Positions 43,091 to 56,700 of a DNA stretch of 64,000 nucleotides are shown here, piece after piece. Within the stretch, counting starts at the first letter, position 1; every line of letters begins with the position of its first letter. Source of the stretch: Zygaena filipendulae (lineage: Eukaryota > Arthropoda > Insecta > Lepidoptera > Zygaenidae); contig OU015652.1 in assembly GCA_907165275.2 (NCBI GenBank), forward strand, positions 2,991,001 to 3,055,000. Direction: 5' to 3'. The position numbers were made by a program, and so were the translations under genes. Under the pieces are notes generated by a model. The model worked only from the letters and a program-made list of their open reading frames with translations, had not been told where the DNA came from and made no database searches.

Positions 43091-46000
43091 CTGCCAACGG
43101 ACACGTTTAGATCATTCACAACGTGAAGTGATCTTTGTTGAATAAAGATAATAATATGTCTATGTTACTACAATGGTAAAATACAAAAATAAGTAATGGC
43201 GCAACAGCAAAAAGTAGCATATAAACAGCGTGTCACAACAAAGTAGCAACCAGCTCAGGACTAGTTTGTAGTACTGTGGTGTATGAATGGAAAAGAAGTT
43301 TGTTTGGTACCAAAACTAAATTTAAACAGACTTCACTACATATAGTATAAAACAAAGTCGCTTCCTGCTATCTATCTGTCCGTATGTATGCTTAGATCGT
43401 TGAAACTACGCAACAGATTTTGATGCAGTTATTTTAAGATAGAGTGATTCAAGAAGAAATTTCATACGTATAGCATATGCTGTAATTCCCGCAGGAACTC
43501 CGAAATTACCGCGAATGAAACCGCGGGAGACAGCTAGTAAATAATAAAATAGACAAGGTACCAAAATGGCCGCCACTCAATATATGCCGTGGAACTAGTC
43601 CCCACGACGCTGACTTTCAGTGGCGACAATGAAAGTAAATTTACTTATAGTATGCATGTGCACTAAGCAAAAATCACTACGGCACTTTCAAACTAATCAC
43701 TGAACCGATTTATGAAAGCATTTTGTGCCAACCTTAACCTTAGCAATGTAAGACGCGATCAGAGGGATTTGGTTAGGTATTCCAAAGTTGGTAAGGAAGT
43801 TATTGCATAGATCCATAATAACTTTTGCTTCAAGGCAGTGTCGATGGGGGAGCGTTCAAGTATTACGTAACGAATTAGAAGGGGGAGTCTCGTAAAACGT
43901 TACGATGCGTTACAGAGGCGGGGGAGTGTTTGAACTATGCGTTTCGTAAAATTGATTTTTTAATATAGAGTATATTTTTTATATCTATCACTTTACGCCA
44001 CATAATTGTGTTTTTTTGGTTAAAATGGTCACTCGGTGGTTAGGTACGTAACGTTACGGCGCGTTACATGGGTAGGGGGTCAAAAATCTTCGGAAATTGC
44101 GTTACGTAATAAATACTTGAACATTCCCTGGGCCGGGTGTGTGGTGTGGTGTGGTCACCTCGTCGTTGTCGCTGATGGAGGAGACAGAGGGCCAGTAGTC
44201 GTTGAGCGTGAGGCTGGAGGCGGGCGAGAGCGGCGCGGGCGCGGGCGCGGGCGCGGGGCCGGCGGCGGGCGCGGGCGCGGGCGCGGGCGCGCGCTCCGGC
44301 GTGCGCGGCGGCGTGCTGCCCAGCACTGGCAGGTTCACTGGCAATTAATAGTCATAATAACCCACTTCACAACAGACACATCTACTTCATCCACACTGAG
44401 CTATGCAATTGTGTCGTGAAATCAAGCAACACGTGGAATATAATTACTACTACATTATATAATTATATATAATGGGTGAGGACGACAATCCTTAGTAATA
44501 TTATAAACGCGAAAGTATGTATGACTATATGTATGTGTGGATAAACGGATGTATGGATGTATGTTTTAGCAAACATACATCTTTCACGTAAAAACTACTG
44601 AATGGATTTTAATGAAACTTTACAATAATACAGTTTATACATTAGAATAGCATATAGGGTAGTTTTTATCCCGGAATTCCCGCGGGAACTCTGAAATTAC
44701 CACGGGTACGCCAATAGATAAAAACGCCAGTCATACAATCGAAATTTCGCATTTATAAAAAAATTCTTAAGCCTGTATTTTTTCCCTGGGTACGCAACGA
44801 CTTTCAGCGCGCACTTTCTACTGTCGTCCTCACCCTGTATAGTACGTCACTCACTGAGGCGCATCCTGTCGTCGTGGCGCACGCGCAGCTGGCCGGGCGA
44901 CAGCGGCGTGTCGAGGGGCGCGACGGGCGGCGCGCGGCGCGGGCGGGGCGCGCGCGGCGCGCGGGGGGCGCGCGGCACGCGGGGCAGCACGCGCGGCGGG
45001 TGGCGCGGGGCGAGCGCGGGCCGCGGGCCGGGGGACGCGCGCCCCTCGCCCGCCGCCGCCGCCGGGCAGCAGCGGGCCGGGGAGCGCGCCGCCCGCGGGG
45101 AGCGCGCCGCCTCCGCGCCCGCCGACGACGACCAGTTGCGCTTGGGCACTGCGCATCAACGGTGACGCGTCGTAACTCGTACATCACACTCGCAGTACTT
45201 CTGACACTTGTGCGTTTTTACCATACATAACATAATAATATATACGCATTACACCGAATTATTAATACCTATCTGTTGAGTGGAAATATAAAATGTTATC
45301 TCCAATGGTTGTTGAAAACGAACATACCGTGCTTAAAATGTTTGGGCGTGAGTCCGTTCATGCGCATCAAGTTGAGCAGCAGCATGTCAGTGTGCGCGGC
45401 CGTCGACAGCTGCGGGTCGGCGTCGTGCCGCAGCGGCGCGGGCGGCGCGGGCGCGGGGCCGGCCGCCTCGCCCCCCGGCCCCGGCCCCGGCCCCGGCGCC
45501 GGCCCCGCGCCGCCCGCTATCGCGCACAGCAGCCGGCTGAAGTAGTCCGCGCACGCGCCGTCGCCGCGCGCCGACTCCTCCACGTCGTTCTCGCCTGCGC
45601 ACACGAAACGGTGTCAGGTCGGTATCGCCCCGGGCGAACTGCAGCGATACGACGTTACTTACGCGGGCCGATCGTCGCGGACGAGACAATAACATACGTC
45701 CTTCGAAAAAGTATAAGCAGAACGACGGGTACATCTTAATCATTTTAATCGACGACAAAAATATTAGACCATATAAATCGAATGTAATCTGAGCGGGGCG
45801 CGGGACGATTTCGCTATCGTTTAATTTTTTCACTCGTAGGCTAAGATCGTGTAGGGTGGGGCGCGGCAGTAATCATATGTCCCCACAAGTGTCCCGCTGG
45901 GAGTGCGCGGGGCGCGCGTAGGGCGGCGCGTGGCGGGGGCGCGCGCGCCGGTACGCGCCGTAGGCGGCGGGAGCGGGCGGCGGGCGGGCGCGCGGGGGCG

Positions 46001-47733
46001 AGCCGCGCGGGGAGGGCGACGCCGAGCGGCTGCGCGACGCGGGGCTGTCGTCCAGCGCGCAGCACTCGCACGACGCGCTGCACGACGACCCGTCTGCGGC
46101 AGCGGGGCGGGCCGGGTCAGGGCGGGAGGGGGGGAGCGGGGGGGGGGGGGCGGGGGCGGGGGCAGGCGGGCGGGCGGCGGCGACTCACCGGACATGGTCT
46201 CGTCGTCGACGTCGTTCTCCTCGTTGGAGTTGTCGTCGGCGTGGCTGTGGCTGTGCTCGTCGGCGAACACCTCCAGCTCGCTGAACATCAGATCCTGACG
46301 ATGCGAGATTTTACGTTCCAAACGTAGAATCAATAGGCATAGAACGAGATTATTCAGCGCACGCATATACATGGAATCGAGTGATTGTACCACAATATGA
46401 GTTCAGAGGACTGTCTCTCAGCGAGGATGCGAAGTCGCGCCGTTCCACGCACACATCGAATATGTTTGTGCTTTCGAATGAAGCACAGCTTACTCTGTAT
46501 AGTATCCCTATGGTTCCGAATTGTTTTTTTACTGATAATGCGATACTACAAGGCAGTAATGTATGCAAAATGGTTAAGATAATAATTTTGTATATTTTTT
46601 CTCTATTAGTTATAGATGAAATCACAGTCTCTAGCTGCTGTAACAAAAATTCTACACATTTTTTTTAATACTTCTTACTAATAAGGTCTTTACGACATTA
46701 TCAAAGAAGAATACTAACGCCGGTGTCGCTGCTGGACTCGGAGGCGGCGCGTCCTTGGCCGGCTGCGGCGGCCTCGGGCTGCGTCTCGCTGGGCGACTCA
46801 GCAGAGCCCCGCGGCTCGGGCTTCGCCCCCGGCGTGTTCAGCTCAGGCGAGGATATCGAAGAGCACAGCGCCACGTTGTTGGCGACCGGACTCGCCTCCG
46901 CCACCGGGGAGCTCGCTACGGCTGGAACAGTTTTTGTTATACGTATAATATATATTTTTATTTACTAGCTGTGCCCCGCGGTTTCACCCACGGTAATTTC
47001 GGAGTTCCCGCGGGAATTCCGGGATAAAAAGTACCCTATCTCCTCCTCCCCCTGTACCCCTAACAACGTGCATGCCAAATTTCATCCAAATCCGTTCAGC
47101 CTTTTTTGCATGATTACTCAATCATGCAAACAAACATCTAAACATCCACACTTTCACATTTACAATATTAGTAGGATTATTAATCGTCAACATAATGTGC
47201 GCATAACGCGCTGAGTGACATCAGTTATAGACGAAGACAACACGCAAAAAAAAGATAGAGTAAGTAAAAATAGTAGATATTTAAAAATAGTATTCGTAGG
47301 TTTAAAAAAAAAAACAAAAAAACTTAAGTATTGCGAAAAATGGGAACTTACAAAATTTGTACTTGCAGCTTTTTAAAAATACAAATGTTACATGAAAACA
47401 GATCAATATTTGCCTTATAACTTGTATCGGTTCAGCGATTAGTATAGAAGTGCCTACTCTTAAAACGTAGTGATTATTTGCTCAGTGTGTCCACCCTGGC
47501 GCGAGGATCGAACCCGCGGCACACCTGGCGCAGCGCAGGTGCGCAGGTGTTGCCGCCAGATGTAAAGTGATGCATCACCAGTGAGCGGGGCGCAGTCCTT
47601 GGCGGGCAGCTGGTGGTGGTGGTGGTGGTGGTCGCGGGGCCTGCTCCCCCCGCCGGCGCCCGCCGCCGGCAGCTTGTGCGGCGCCGCGCCCAGCAGCGTG
47701 TGCAGGCTCACCAGGGCGAGCGCCTCCGCGCCC

Positions 47734-47771
<38 letters not shown>

Positions 47772-50700
47772 CGCCAGCGACGACGCCGACCTGGCGCACG
47801 ACGGGAGCAATAAACTAATCTACATGAAATAACAATGAATCGCCGAAATGTATGGAATCGCATAACTTCCGAACGACTGCCAATCGAACAAATTGGATAA
47901 TTCTTTTATTTTCGTGTTTGTTATTGTCAGGAAAAGGTTTTTATAAAAGAAGTTTGGAGTTCCGGAACTCACGCGGGTGAATCTCCGAACCGGTTGGATC
48001 GATTTGGATGGCATTTTCACTCCAAATTAGATAATGTTATAAGGAGTAAATTAGGATACTTTCGAGTGCCTGCAAGAATTCTGAAATTCACGCGGGTGAA
48101 ACCGCGGAGCACGGTAAGTAAATATAAAATTACGTAAAAGAGCAAGTTAGTAGTGGTCCCTCGACAAACTTCGTGCCTCTCATGCCCCGCCACGACGTAC
48201 AGATACAATATTTATTTGAATTTCGTAACTCAGTACGAAAAACGTAGGTACATGTACAAATTAAAGCCGGTCGGCTGTAGTTGTACTACAAAAAGCTTGT
48301 AATAAAAGTCGCGGGGGCGTCGGCGGAATGCACTTACAAACTGAATCTCACAGACCACAAACGAATTTATATTCGTCATTTTAAAAGCAGGACATCGGCC
48401 CTTACCCAGATAACTCACGCCGGGTTCGAACCCGCGACAGCCTGCGCCGCCGTCAGCTCCGCCGACCAGGCTGCATGCTGTGCAGTGTGCACCTAGTGCC
48501 GCGCGGTCTCGGTACGAATGTGCGCGTCGTGGGCTCACCGCGAGGTGGAGGGCAGGCTGTAGGGCGTGTCGAGCGCGTGCGGCTGCGGCTGGCGGCGCTC
48601 GCTGCCCGCGCACGCGGCGGGGGAGGCGGCGGGGGAGGGCGCGCCGTAGTCGCCGAACGCGAACTGCTGGCACACGTCGTTGTTTCGCGTGTCCTCCGCG
48701 AACGGCGCCGCGAGCACCGCGCCCGCGCTGCCTGGAACACCACACACCACTGATACAATAGAATACGATCGCCGCGCACCGACCGGCGCGGCCATGCTGT
48801 CTTCCTTTTTTTTTTTTACTTTTTGTTTATGGCACATTCATTTAGCCAGCAACGACACCAAGTTACAAAATTATTTTTTTCATTCACATTTGAATTTCCC
48901 TTCCTACACATTTTAAGTTCCCTTTATCCTTCCCTGTACCACTGACAACATATATGCAAAATTTCATCGGTCGGTTTGGTGAGTGGTTGAGTGGTAAAAG
49001 GCGTGAAAGCGTAACAAACAACCAAACTAACTCAATTTCGCATATATAATAATACGTAGTAAGGATACGAACCTGGAGCGGAGAGCCTCTGACTGGAGAG
49101 TAGCGCGTTGGCGCTGTACTTCCACTGCGCGCCGAACACGGCGGCGTCGCTGAGCGCGCAGTCCACGGGGTTGTCCTGCGCAGCGGGGGAGGGCGCGCCG
49201 GCGGGGGCGGGGGCGGGGGCGGGGGCGGCGGGCGCGGCCCCGGCGCCGGCGGCGGGCGGCGCGGCGGGGGGGGCGCGCGTCGCCGCCAGCGCGCTGCGCG
49301 ACATCTCCAGCGAGAGCCGCTGCCGAATGGGGATGTTGACGACTTATATTATCTTTCTTTACGTAAATTTGTTGTTTTCATCTATCATGCTTTTTAACCG
49401 ACTTCCCAAAAAGGAGGAGGTTCTCAATTCGACGCGTATATTTTTTTTTATGTTTGTTACCTCATAACTTTCGACTGAGTGAACTGATTTTGATGATTCT
49501 TTTTTTATTCGAAAGCTGGTGCTTTTCGTTGGGTTCCATTATCACGAAATCAGGATCTAATCAAACCACTTACAAACCAAACCACTTAAAAGCGAACAAC
49601 GAATAAACAAAATTTTAACAAAAAAAAAACCGACTTCCAAAAACACAAAACTAAAAAGCTAAAAATAACAAAATACCGATTCAATGCAAACGACAAAAAT
49701 ACACGTAATATTATTATTAGTTTGTGCTACCATTGATCGGTTTGAAGTCGGTGACAAACCAAATATGGAGTAGATGTGTAGATGGGCTAAATCCACTCCC
49801 GTCACGAGCTCGTCGTGAGAAGATCAACCCAAGTGGGCAGACACAAGCGGGCTTGGCACCGAATTCAAACCGATCAGTGGCAGCACAAACCAATAATAAT
49901 ATTACGTGTATTTTCGTCTTTTCTTTATTTTTAGCTTTTTAGTTATGTGTTTTTGGAAGTCGGTTTTAATTTTTTTGTTAAAATTTTATGCCTTTAAACT
50001 TTCTAATATACCTACTCAAGTACTCATTGTTACATACTGTAAGGTTGAGTAGGTATTTCTCTTGACTGAAAAAATAAATAAAATAAAATAAAATAATACT
50101 ATCGAGTGTCTGCCATACCTCTTTGAGATCATTGATTTGCAGTATGTGCTGGTTCTGCATGGTGATCAGCTGGTTGATGTACCATTGCTGGTCGCGGCAG
50201 CGCTGGTAGAAGGTCGGCGGTCGCACCTGGAACCTTCGCAAACAACGCCCCGCCGTCGTAACTATAGCCACTGTGAATGCATAGCTCTGCAGCACTTGTA
50301 GCAAAGAAGACCATCTTATCACAATCAAAGCGACCGAGATTCGCTCATCTTTTTTTTAGTTATTTGTCAACTCGCGAATGTAAATCTCGCGAGTGCGAGC
50401 GAGTTGGCATCTTCCGTTTTCACCTGTTTTTTTTTTTCGTCAACTCGCTCGACTGAGAAAATATGTAGAGTCAGCTCGTCACTTAAGAGTCAGTTAAAAA
50501 TTTGCGGAATTAATAAACGTTTTAAAATAATTATGTATATTACAGGCAATAAAAATTATTAAAATATTTTGTAGTTTTTCGCGTTTTTTTTTTCAAAGTA
50601 AAGTTTCATTAGTAGTTTTTGCATGAAAGAGTAACAAACATCCATACATACCTACAAACTTTCGCGTTTATATTATTAGGAAAGATAAATTTAAAAAAAT

Positions 50701-53700
50701 ATGGTAGATTACTTATTATACCAAAAATTAAACAGATATGGTAAACAGATACGTAACTTTATTTCTGGCGCCACCTCGTAGTTTTGATATGCTAGTACCT
50801 ATGTTAATATGATGACTACTCGCTGTCCTGTCGCGATCTCAAACTACTTTCACTACATGATCGGAGATTGGTTCAAGACATAATGTTGTTATAACGCCAG
50901 TAAACACCCAAACAATAGTAGGTAGGTTTACCTCAGTATGAGCGTGTCCGTGTCCGGGTTGAGGTAGCCCTCGCTGGCGAGCAGGTCGAGGCGGAAGAAG
51001 CGGTTGTAGCCCCAGCATTCGCCCACCTCGAAGTCGGACGCGAACTCGCGCACTATGTTCTTGGAGGGGTCGCGCGACACCTGGTGCAGCATCTCCACGC
51101 GGTACTCGTACCTGGTGCCGCGGACCAGGTATCACAGTGAGTGCGAGCGTTGCACACTCGAGTAAGTAACTAAACACATCTATCTGTAGCCGGCTCTAAA
51201 TTTAGACAGGCTTTTTCAACTTGACTAAATTAACTTATTTGTGTAGCAAATACACGAAGTTCATTGTTTAGATATTACCCAATTTCTTAATTTAGAATTT
51301 AAATTGTACCGTTTGTATAGATTTTATTCACAACTTTGTTTGTGTCATTTTTGATCACAGAAACATAGCGGTTTTGTGAGGACCTAAGAGTTTAACACTT
51401 AAAACTTCTGACATTCAATCAATCAACATACAAAAAAAAATTACAGATAAAACATCGTTAATTAATCGCACTAATAATACGTTTTCGATTGCAATCGAAA
51501 AATTATAGCAACACTAAAGTTACACAACTGTCCTGCTGTTACAAAAAGCAAACTTGCACCTCATCAAACAAGACGCCGAAAAACTTATTTAACTCTAATC
51601 TAGACAGCTAAATGTATTTCATCTTAGGTCCAGTGAACAATTAGGGACCTTTTATCTTGTATTAGATGTGACCAAACGCAGCTAATGTCTCTTAACAAAA
51701 CATTACCTACGTAAATTCTACATTTGCATTGAACAAACATTGAACAAGTTCGCCTAATTCCGGAGCTAAATGTGCGCGAACGATAAACAATAAAAGTATA
51801 ATAAAAATAAAAACATTTAAATAATACATTTTTCAAAGTAAGAAGCGGTAAATAAAAGTAGTGGCAATTATCGGGCGGATTCGAAATAGGCTAATAGACA
51901 ACATTTTAGTTTTTTAGTGCGTCAAAAAAAAATTGGACACGTATTTATATAGTCGATATTTCGCGTGACGTCACTATCCAGTACAGTTACACGGGGTTTA
52001 TACCGGTTTATGACGTCACGAGCTCCCCACTCTTAAACGTAGGTAAATCACTTTTATCCAAGTTATATTTTATTAATAATTTGAAAAAGCAAAAAATACA
52101 TGTGTATTATTTTTTTTTATCCTGACGTGACTAAATAATATAATAATTTTTATTTTCATACCCCGGCAACATGCCTATTAAAGCGAGAGCGACATCTGCA
52201 CTGTAAGCCACAAATACATGCCCACAGAGACGTATCTACTACAAAAGTACTACCACTTGGGAATGCTATATATTTTAATCGTGCCAAGTTATATTTCTTA
52301 ACTTACCTCTTGCCTACCCTGAATTTAGAATTGCTTGCAATAATGAAACGTTTAATATTATGCCTGTGTAATTTACACGGAAAAAACATTTACGTCTTAA
52401 GGGTCAGCTTAGATCATAGGGAGAACAGAACTGTTCAAGCACTTTTTTCATGCCACTGAATACAGCTCTGTATTGTATCATACTTTTGAGTTCAAACGCC
52501 CATCAAGTGTCGCTGAGGGCAAGCTAGATGTCTATTTTTATTTTGAAGATACGTAAAAAGTAATGCAATACAGTTTTTTTTTCAGTGATATCAAATAATT
52601 GCGTGATATCTGATCTGTGCTGACCCTAATACGTATACAATTATATAAATTCACAATGTCCTTTTATTCATAATAGTAAATGTAATATATGTACAATTGT
52701 ACATACAATCACTACATAGTATAAAACAAAGTCGCTTCCCGCTGCTGTCTGTCTGTCCCTATGTATGCTTAGATCTTTAAAACTCCGCAACGGATTTTGA
52801 TGCGGTTTTTTTACATATAGTTTCGGAATTCCAGCGGGAACTCCGAAATTACCGCAGGGAACAACCTACTATTACAACTTAAGATTGATTGTATACGAGA
52901 GCGCAACGCGACAACCGAGGCCAGTTGGGGTCCCTTCCCCCGCTTACCGCACGCTCGCCCCGTCTAGCCGACTGCGTCCCGTATTAATACCATAGTATTA
53001 CAGACTAGCTGTTCCCCGCGGTGCCACCGGCGGTAATTTCGGAGTTCCCGCGGGAATCCCGGGTTACAATATAGCCTATGTTACTCAGGGATAATGTAGC
53101 ATTCTAATAGTGAAAGATTTTTTTGAGATTGGTTCAGTAGTTTTTAACTTAAATTGTAACAAACAAACACACAAAAAGTCTCTCTTTCTCTTTCCCCTTT
53201 ATGATATAAGTTTAGATAGAGTACTAACTTGGAGGTCTCCGGCAGGCCGGCGCTGAGCTCGAGGAACACGGACAGGTAGTTGCCGCGCACCACGCCGTTC
53301 CCGTCCGGGTACACCTTGAGCCGCCAGCACAGCCCGTTCACGTGCAGCGGCGCCGAGTACACGGGCGCCGCCGCGTGCTGCAGCTGCGTGAACCCCATCA
53401 GCGGGAACGTGCTGCTGTCGTAGCTCGGCACTATCTCGCTGCACACACACACACACACACACATGCACAATGTACATCATAACTCATACTAGCCCGGTGA
53501 CACTCCATAGGAATGAACTGATTCGAGTACTTTCCCACAAGTGAAGACGGCCGGTATGTACCTTGTGCTTGCGTATGGTAGGGTTGAACACGACCAGACA
53601 GTAACTGTCAGCTGTCGGTGAATAATTATCACATGTAGATTCTACATGTGTCAAACTTTCCTCGGTCTTTACCAAGGTCATTTTCGCGAGGCATGAGAAG

Positions 53701-56700
53701 GTATGAAAATGGTGGACAGTGTCGCTTCTTTATACAAATTAATCTCTATTATACGCTTATATTGTAGTAAACACGAAAGTAACTCTATCTGTGTTACCTT
53801 TTTCACGCCTAAACTACTCAACCGATCATAACAAAATTTTGTGTACACATTGTAATGAATACAGAAAAGGACATAGGGTACTTTTGATCTCGGAATTCTC
53901 GTGAGAACTCCGAAATTAACGCGGTTGAAGCCGCGGGTAATAGCTAGTTAGTACACAATAACGTCACATTTTTTTTCTTTAACTAACGCGATCGGCCCGT
54001 CGCATTAATTCAGAATTTCCTGTAATGATTCTGTTGTCAGGTCCCATTAAAAGGTGTAATAGCTATACCTATAACAATTACTGAACGTAAAAAAATTATA
54101 AATCTATAATAATCAGTAATTAAAATATCCTAAGAAGCGTGTGTTAAAATTATCTTGCTGTCTTCGGAGACACGAGATGTCGACAAGAAGAATTCACTAC
54201 TACTTATATTTTTGTTTGTTTGTTTGTATACTTTATTGAGCATAAACAAAGTTTTTACAAGTTGATAAAATCAAAACAAGTAGGTAATTTATGCTCAAAG
54301 GCGGACTTATCCCGCGAGGGGATTTCTTCCAGTCAACCTTTGAAAAATCGAAAGGAATTGAAGTAAGGATTTTTATATATTTAAATATTGTAACACATAT
54401 CGCGTCTATACAAGTATTATTTCAAAGCGTCATAAGATGATTATCACGCGAACACGCCATTTTAAGAATATTAAAGTATTGTTTTGAAAGTAGTTAACTC
54501 TTATGAATCACAAAATACATATAAATAACATTACATCACTATACAACAGAGACAATATTATGAACACCTCATTTTTTATTGTTACATAAGTCCGTGAATC
54601 TTTTTAATTTGAGTTGTTTCGACTTAATTGGTTGGTATTAAATTATTGATTGAACTTACCTATGGAAATCAGCCGGCACTGGTGCAGTAACAAAACTGGC
54701 CATAGGTTTTTTGCGAACCTGATGTATCATTTTGGATAAGTCGCTGCTCTTTGCAATCAATTCAGATCTGAAATGACGTGAAGTGGAAATGGGCATAAAA
54801 ATCAAAATTCTATTTAGTCCGTCAGTTGGATATTAATAAAAATAGACGTTTTTTCTAATTAAATTATTGAAAAACTGAGAAGGAATAAAAAAATATATTG
54901 AAAAACGCATTAAAGTTTAGGAGTGGGACGTCCGTGTCATAACTAAGTTTAGAGTGTACTTAGGTCATAGGTGTGACGTCACGCGGTATTTCAACTCAAT
55001 GTATCGGCGTTATTTTTTGATTACGTAAAAAAAAGGAAAAATATGTATGTGTCCAATACTTTTTATCACCCTATAAGACAGACTAAAAATTAAAATATAG
55101 TCATCATACCAATTCATAATTAAACACAATTAGCATTAACCTACTGCCTAATTTGTAACAAAAGAAAGTAGGTACTAGAAAGTGCGTTTCGTTCATAAGA
55201 CTGGAAATAGAGGTCATGGAAAACATAAAACTAGTATAGTATTATATTATCTGTGATCAAACTGTATTGACAGCTGTGTGCCGAATTTATCATCGTTCTC
55301 AAAGGTGATACACAAATAAGTAAACACAGGAAAGATATAAATTAAATTCGACATGTATACAAGTATGTAACTTAGGTTTGTAACGACAACCGTTTGTACC
55401 GACTTCTTATAAAATAATAAATATTTTGATTTTGAAGTAACTTAGGTACCTATGTTGACGCGGGTGATACTGACCTAGTGCTTTATAGTTAAAAAAAGGA
55501 TACAGTAACTTTAGATTATTTAATAAGGTGTCAAATGTCACCTAGTGCTGGAATGTAGCTGGTGTTCAATCTCCTGCAGCAGGTGCTCCAGCTGCTCCGT
55601 CTCCTGCGTGAGGCTGTTCTTCTGGCCCATCAGCGTGAGCAGCTTGGCCTTCAGGGCGGAGTCGAGCCGCGATATCATCAGCTCCACGGCGTTGCGTATC
55701 TCGCGCACGCGCTCGTCTTTGGCGGCGCGCACTGACTCCACGTTGCGCTCCTACATGCGAAACACACACAATTATAGATGGGCAATCAAACCCGGTTTGG
55801 GTTTAAACCTGATACAAACCAGCCTTTTACAGTCTTCTATCGGGTTTCAACCCGAAAACGGCAGGCTTTTATCAGGTTTAATCCCAAACATCGGGTTGAT
55901 GGCCCATCTACACTCTCAATACATTGTGTGACAATGGGCATGTTGACTAATTTTTATTTTTTAGTCCGTCTTGTAGATTATTAAAAAATATTGGACACGT
56001 ATTTTTTTCTTTTTTTACGTAATCAAAAAATAACGGCGATATATTAAGTTGAAATTTCGCGTGACGCCACTATTCTGACAGTTTGTATGGCGGTTTTGTG
56101 GTTAATGACGTCACGACCTCCTCACCCTAAACTTTAATGCGCTTTATCTCTGTATATTTTAATTTATTTAAAAAAGCAAAAAATACGTGTCTATTGTTTT
56201 TTATTTTCTAACTGACGGACTAATTAGAATTTTGATTTTCAATAGTAGTCAACATCCCTATTGTATAAATAATTACAAATTCTTTATTTCGCGCTTTCGG
56301 TTAAATTTCCATAAACTCTTTCTTAGTGCTTACTTATACATGATGAAAGGAAGATTTACGAAAAATTTCAAGTTTCTAGACTAACGGCCACACTAGAGTC
56401 GAATTAATGATTACTTAATTTTAAGTAAAGATTTTTAAATCAGAGTTGCCGCAATCACAGACGTTCATTAAATTAATGTTAATTTGACTAGTTAAGTTAA
56501 ATTTAGTTAAATCCCAATTAATATTAGGTAATTTAATGAACGTCTCTAACTGCAGCAATTTTTTTTTTAATCTTTACTTATAATTAAGTAATCATTAAAA
56601 CGACTGAATACGGTCGTAAATCAGACAGCCAGTCAGTACTTGTAATTTTTATGTGCATTATATTGCTTCCCATACAATAAACAATGGATATCACTTCTTC

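Noticed and set aside
42732..43097. TRIM37 reading through the minisatellite as coding sequence
   Set aside because: The frame set by exon 17 meets TGA at 42917; the frame through the repeats is out of phase.
44851..45230. Several overlapping Arg/Ala/Gly frames around TRIM37 exons 10-18
   Set aside because: They are out-of-phase shadows of GC-rich exons; only frames consistent with splice phases and conserved motifs were kept.
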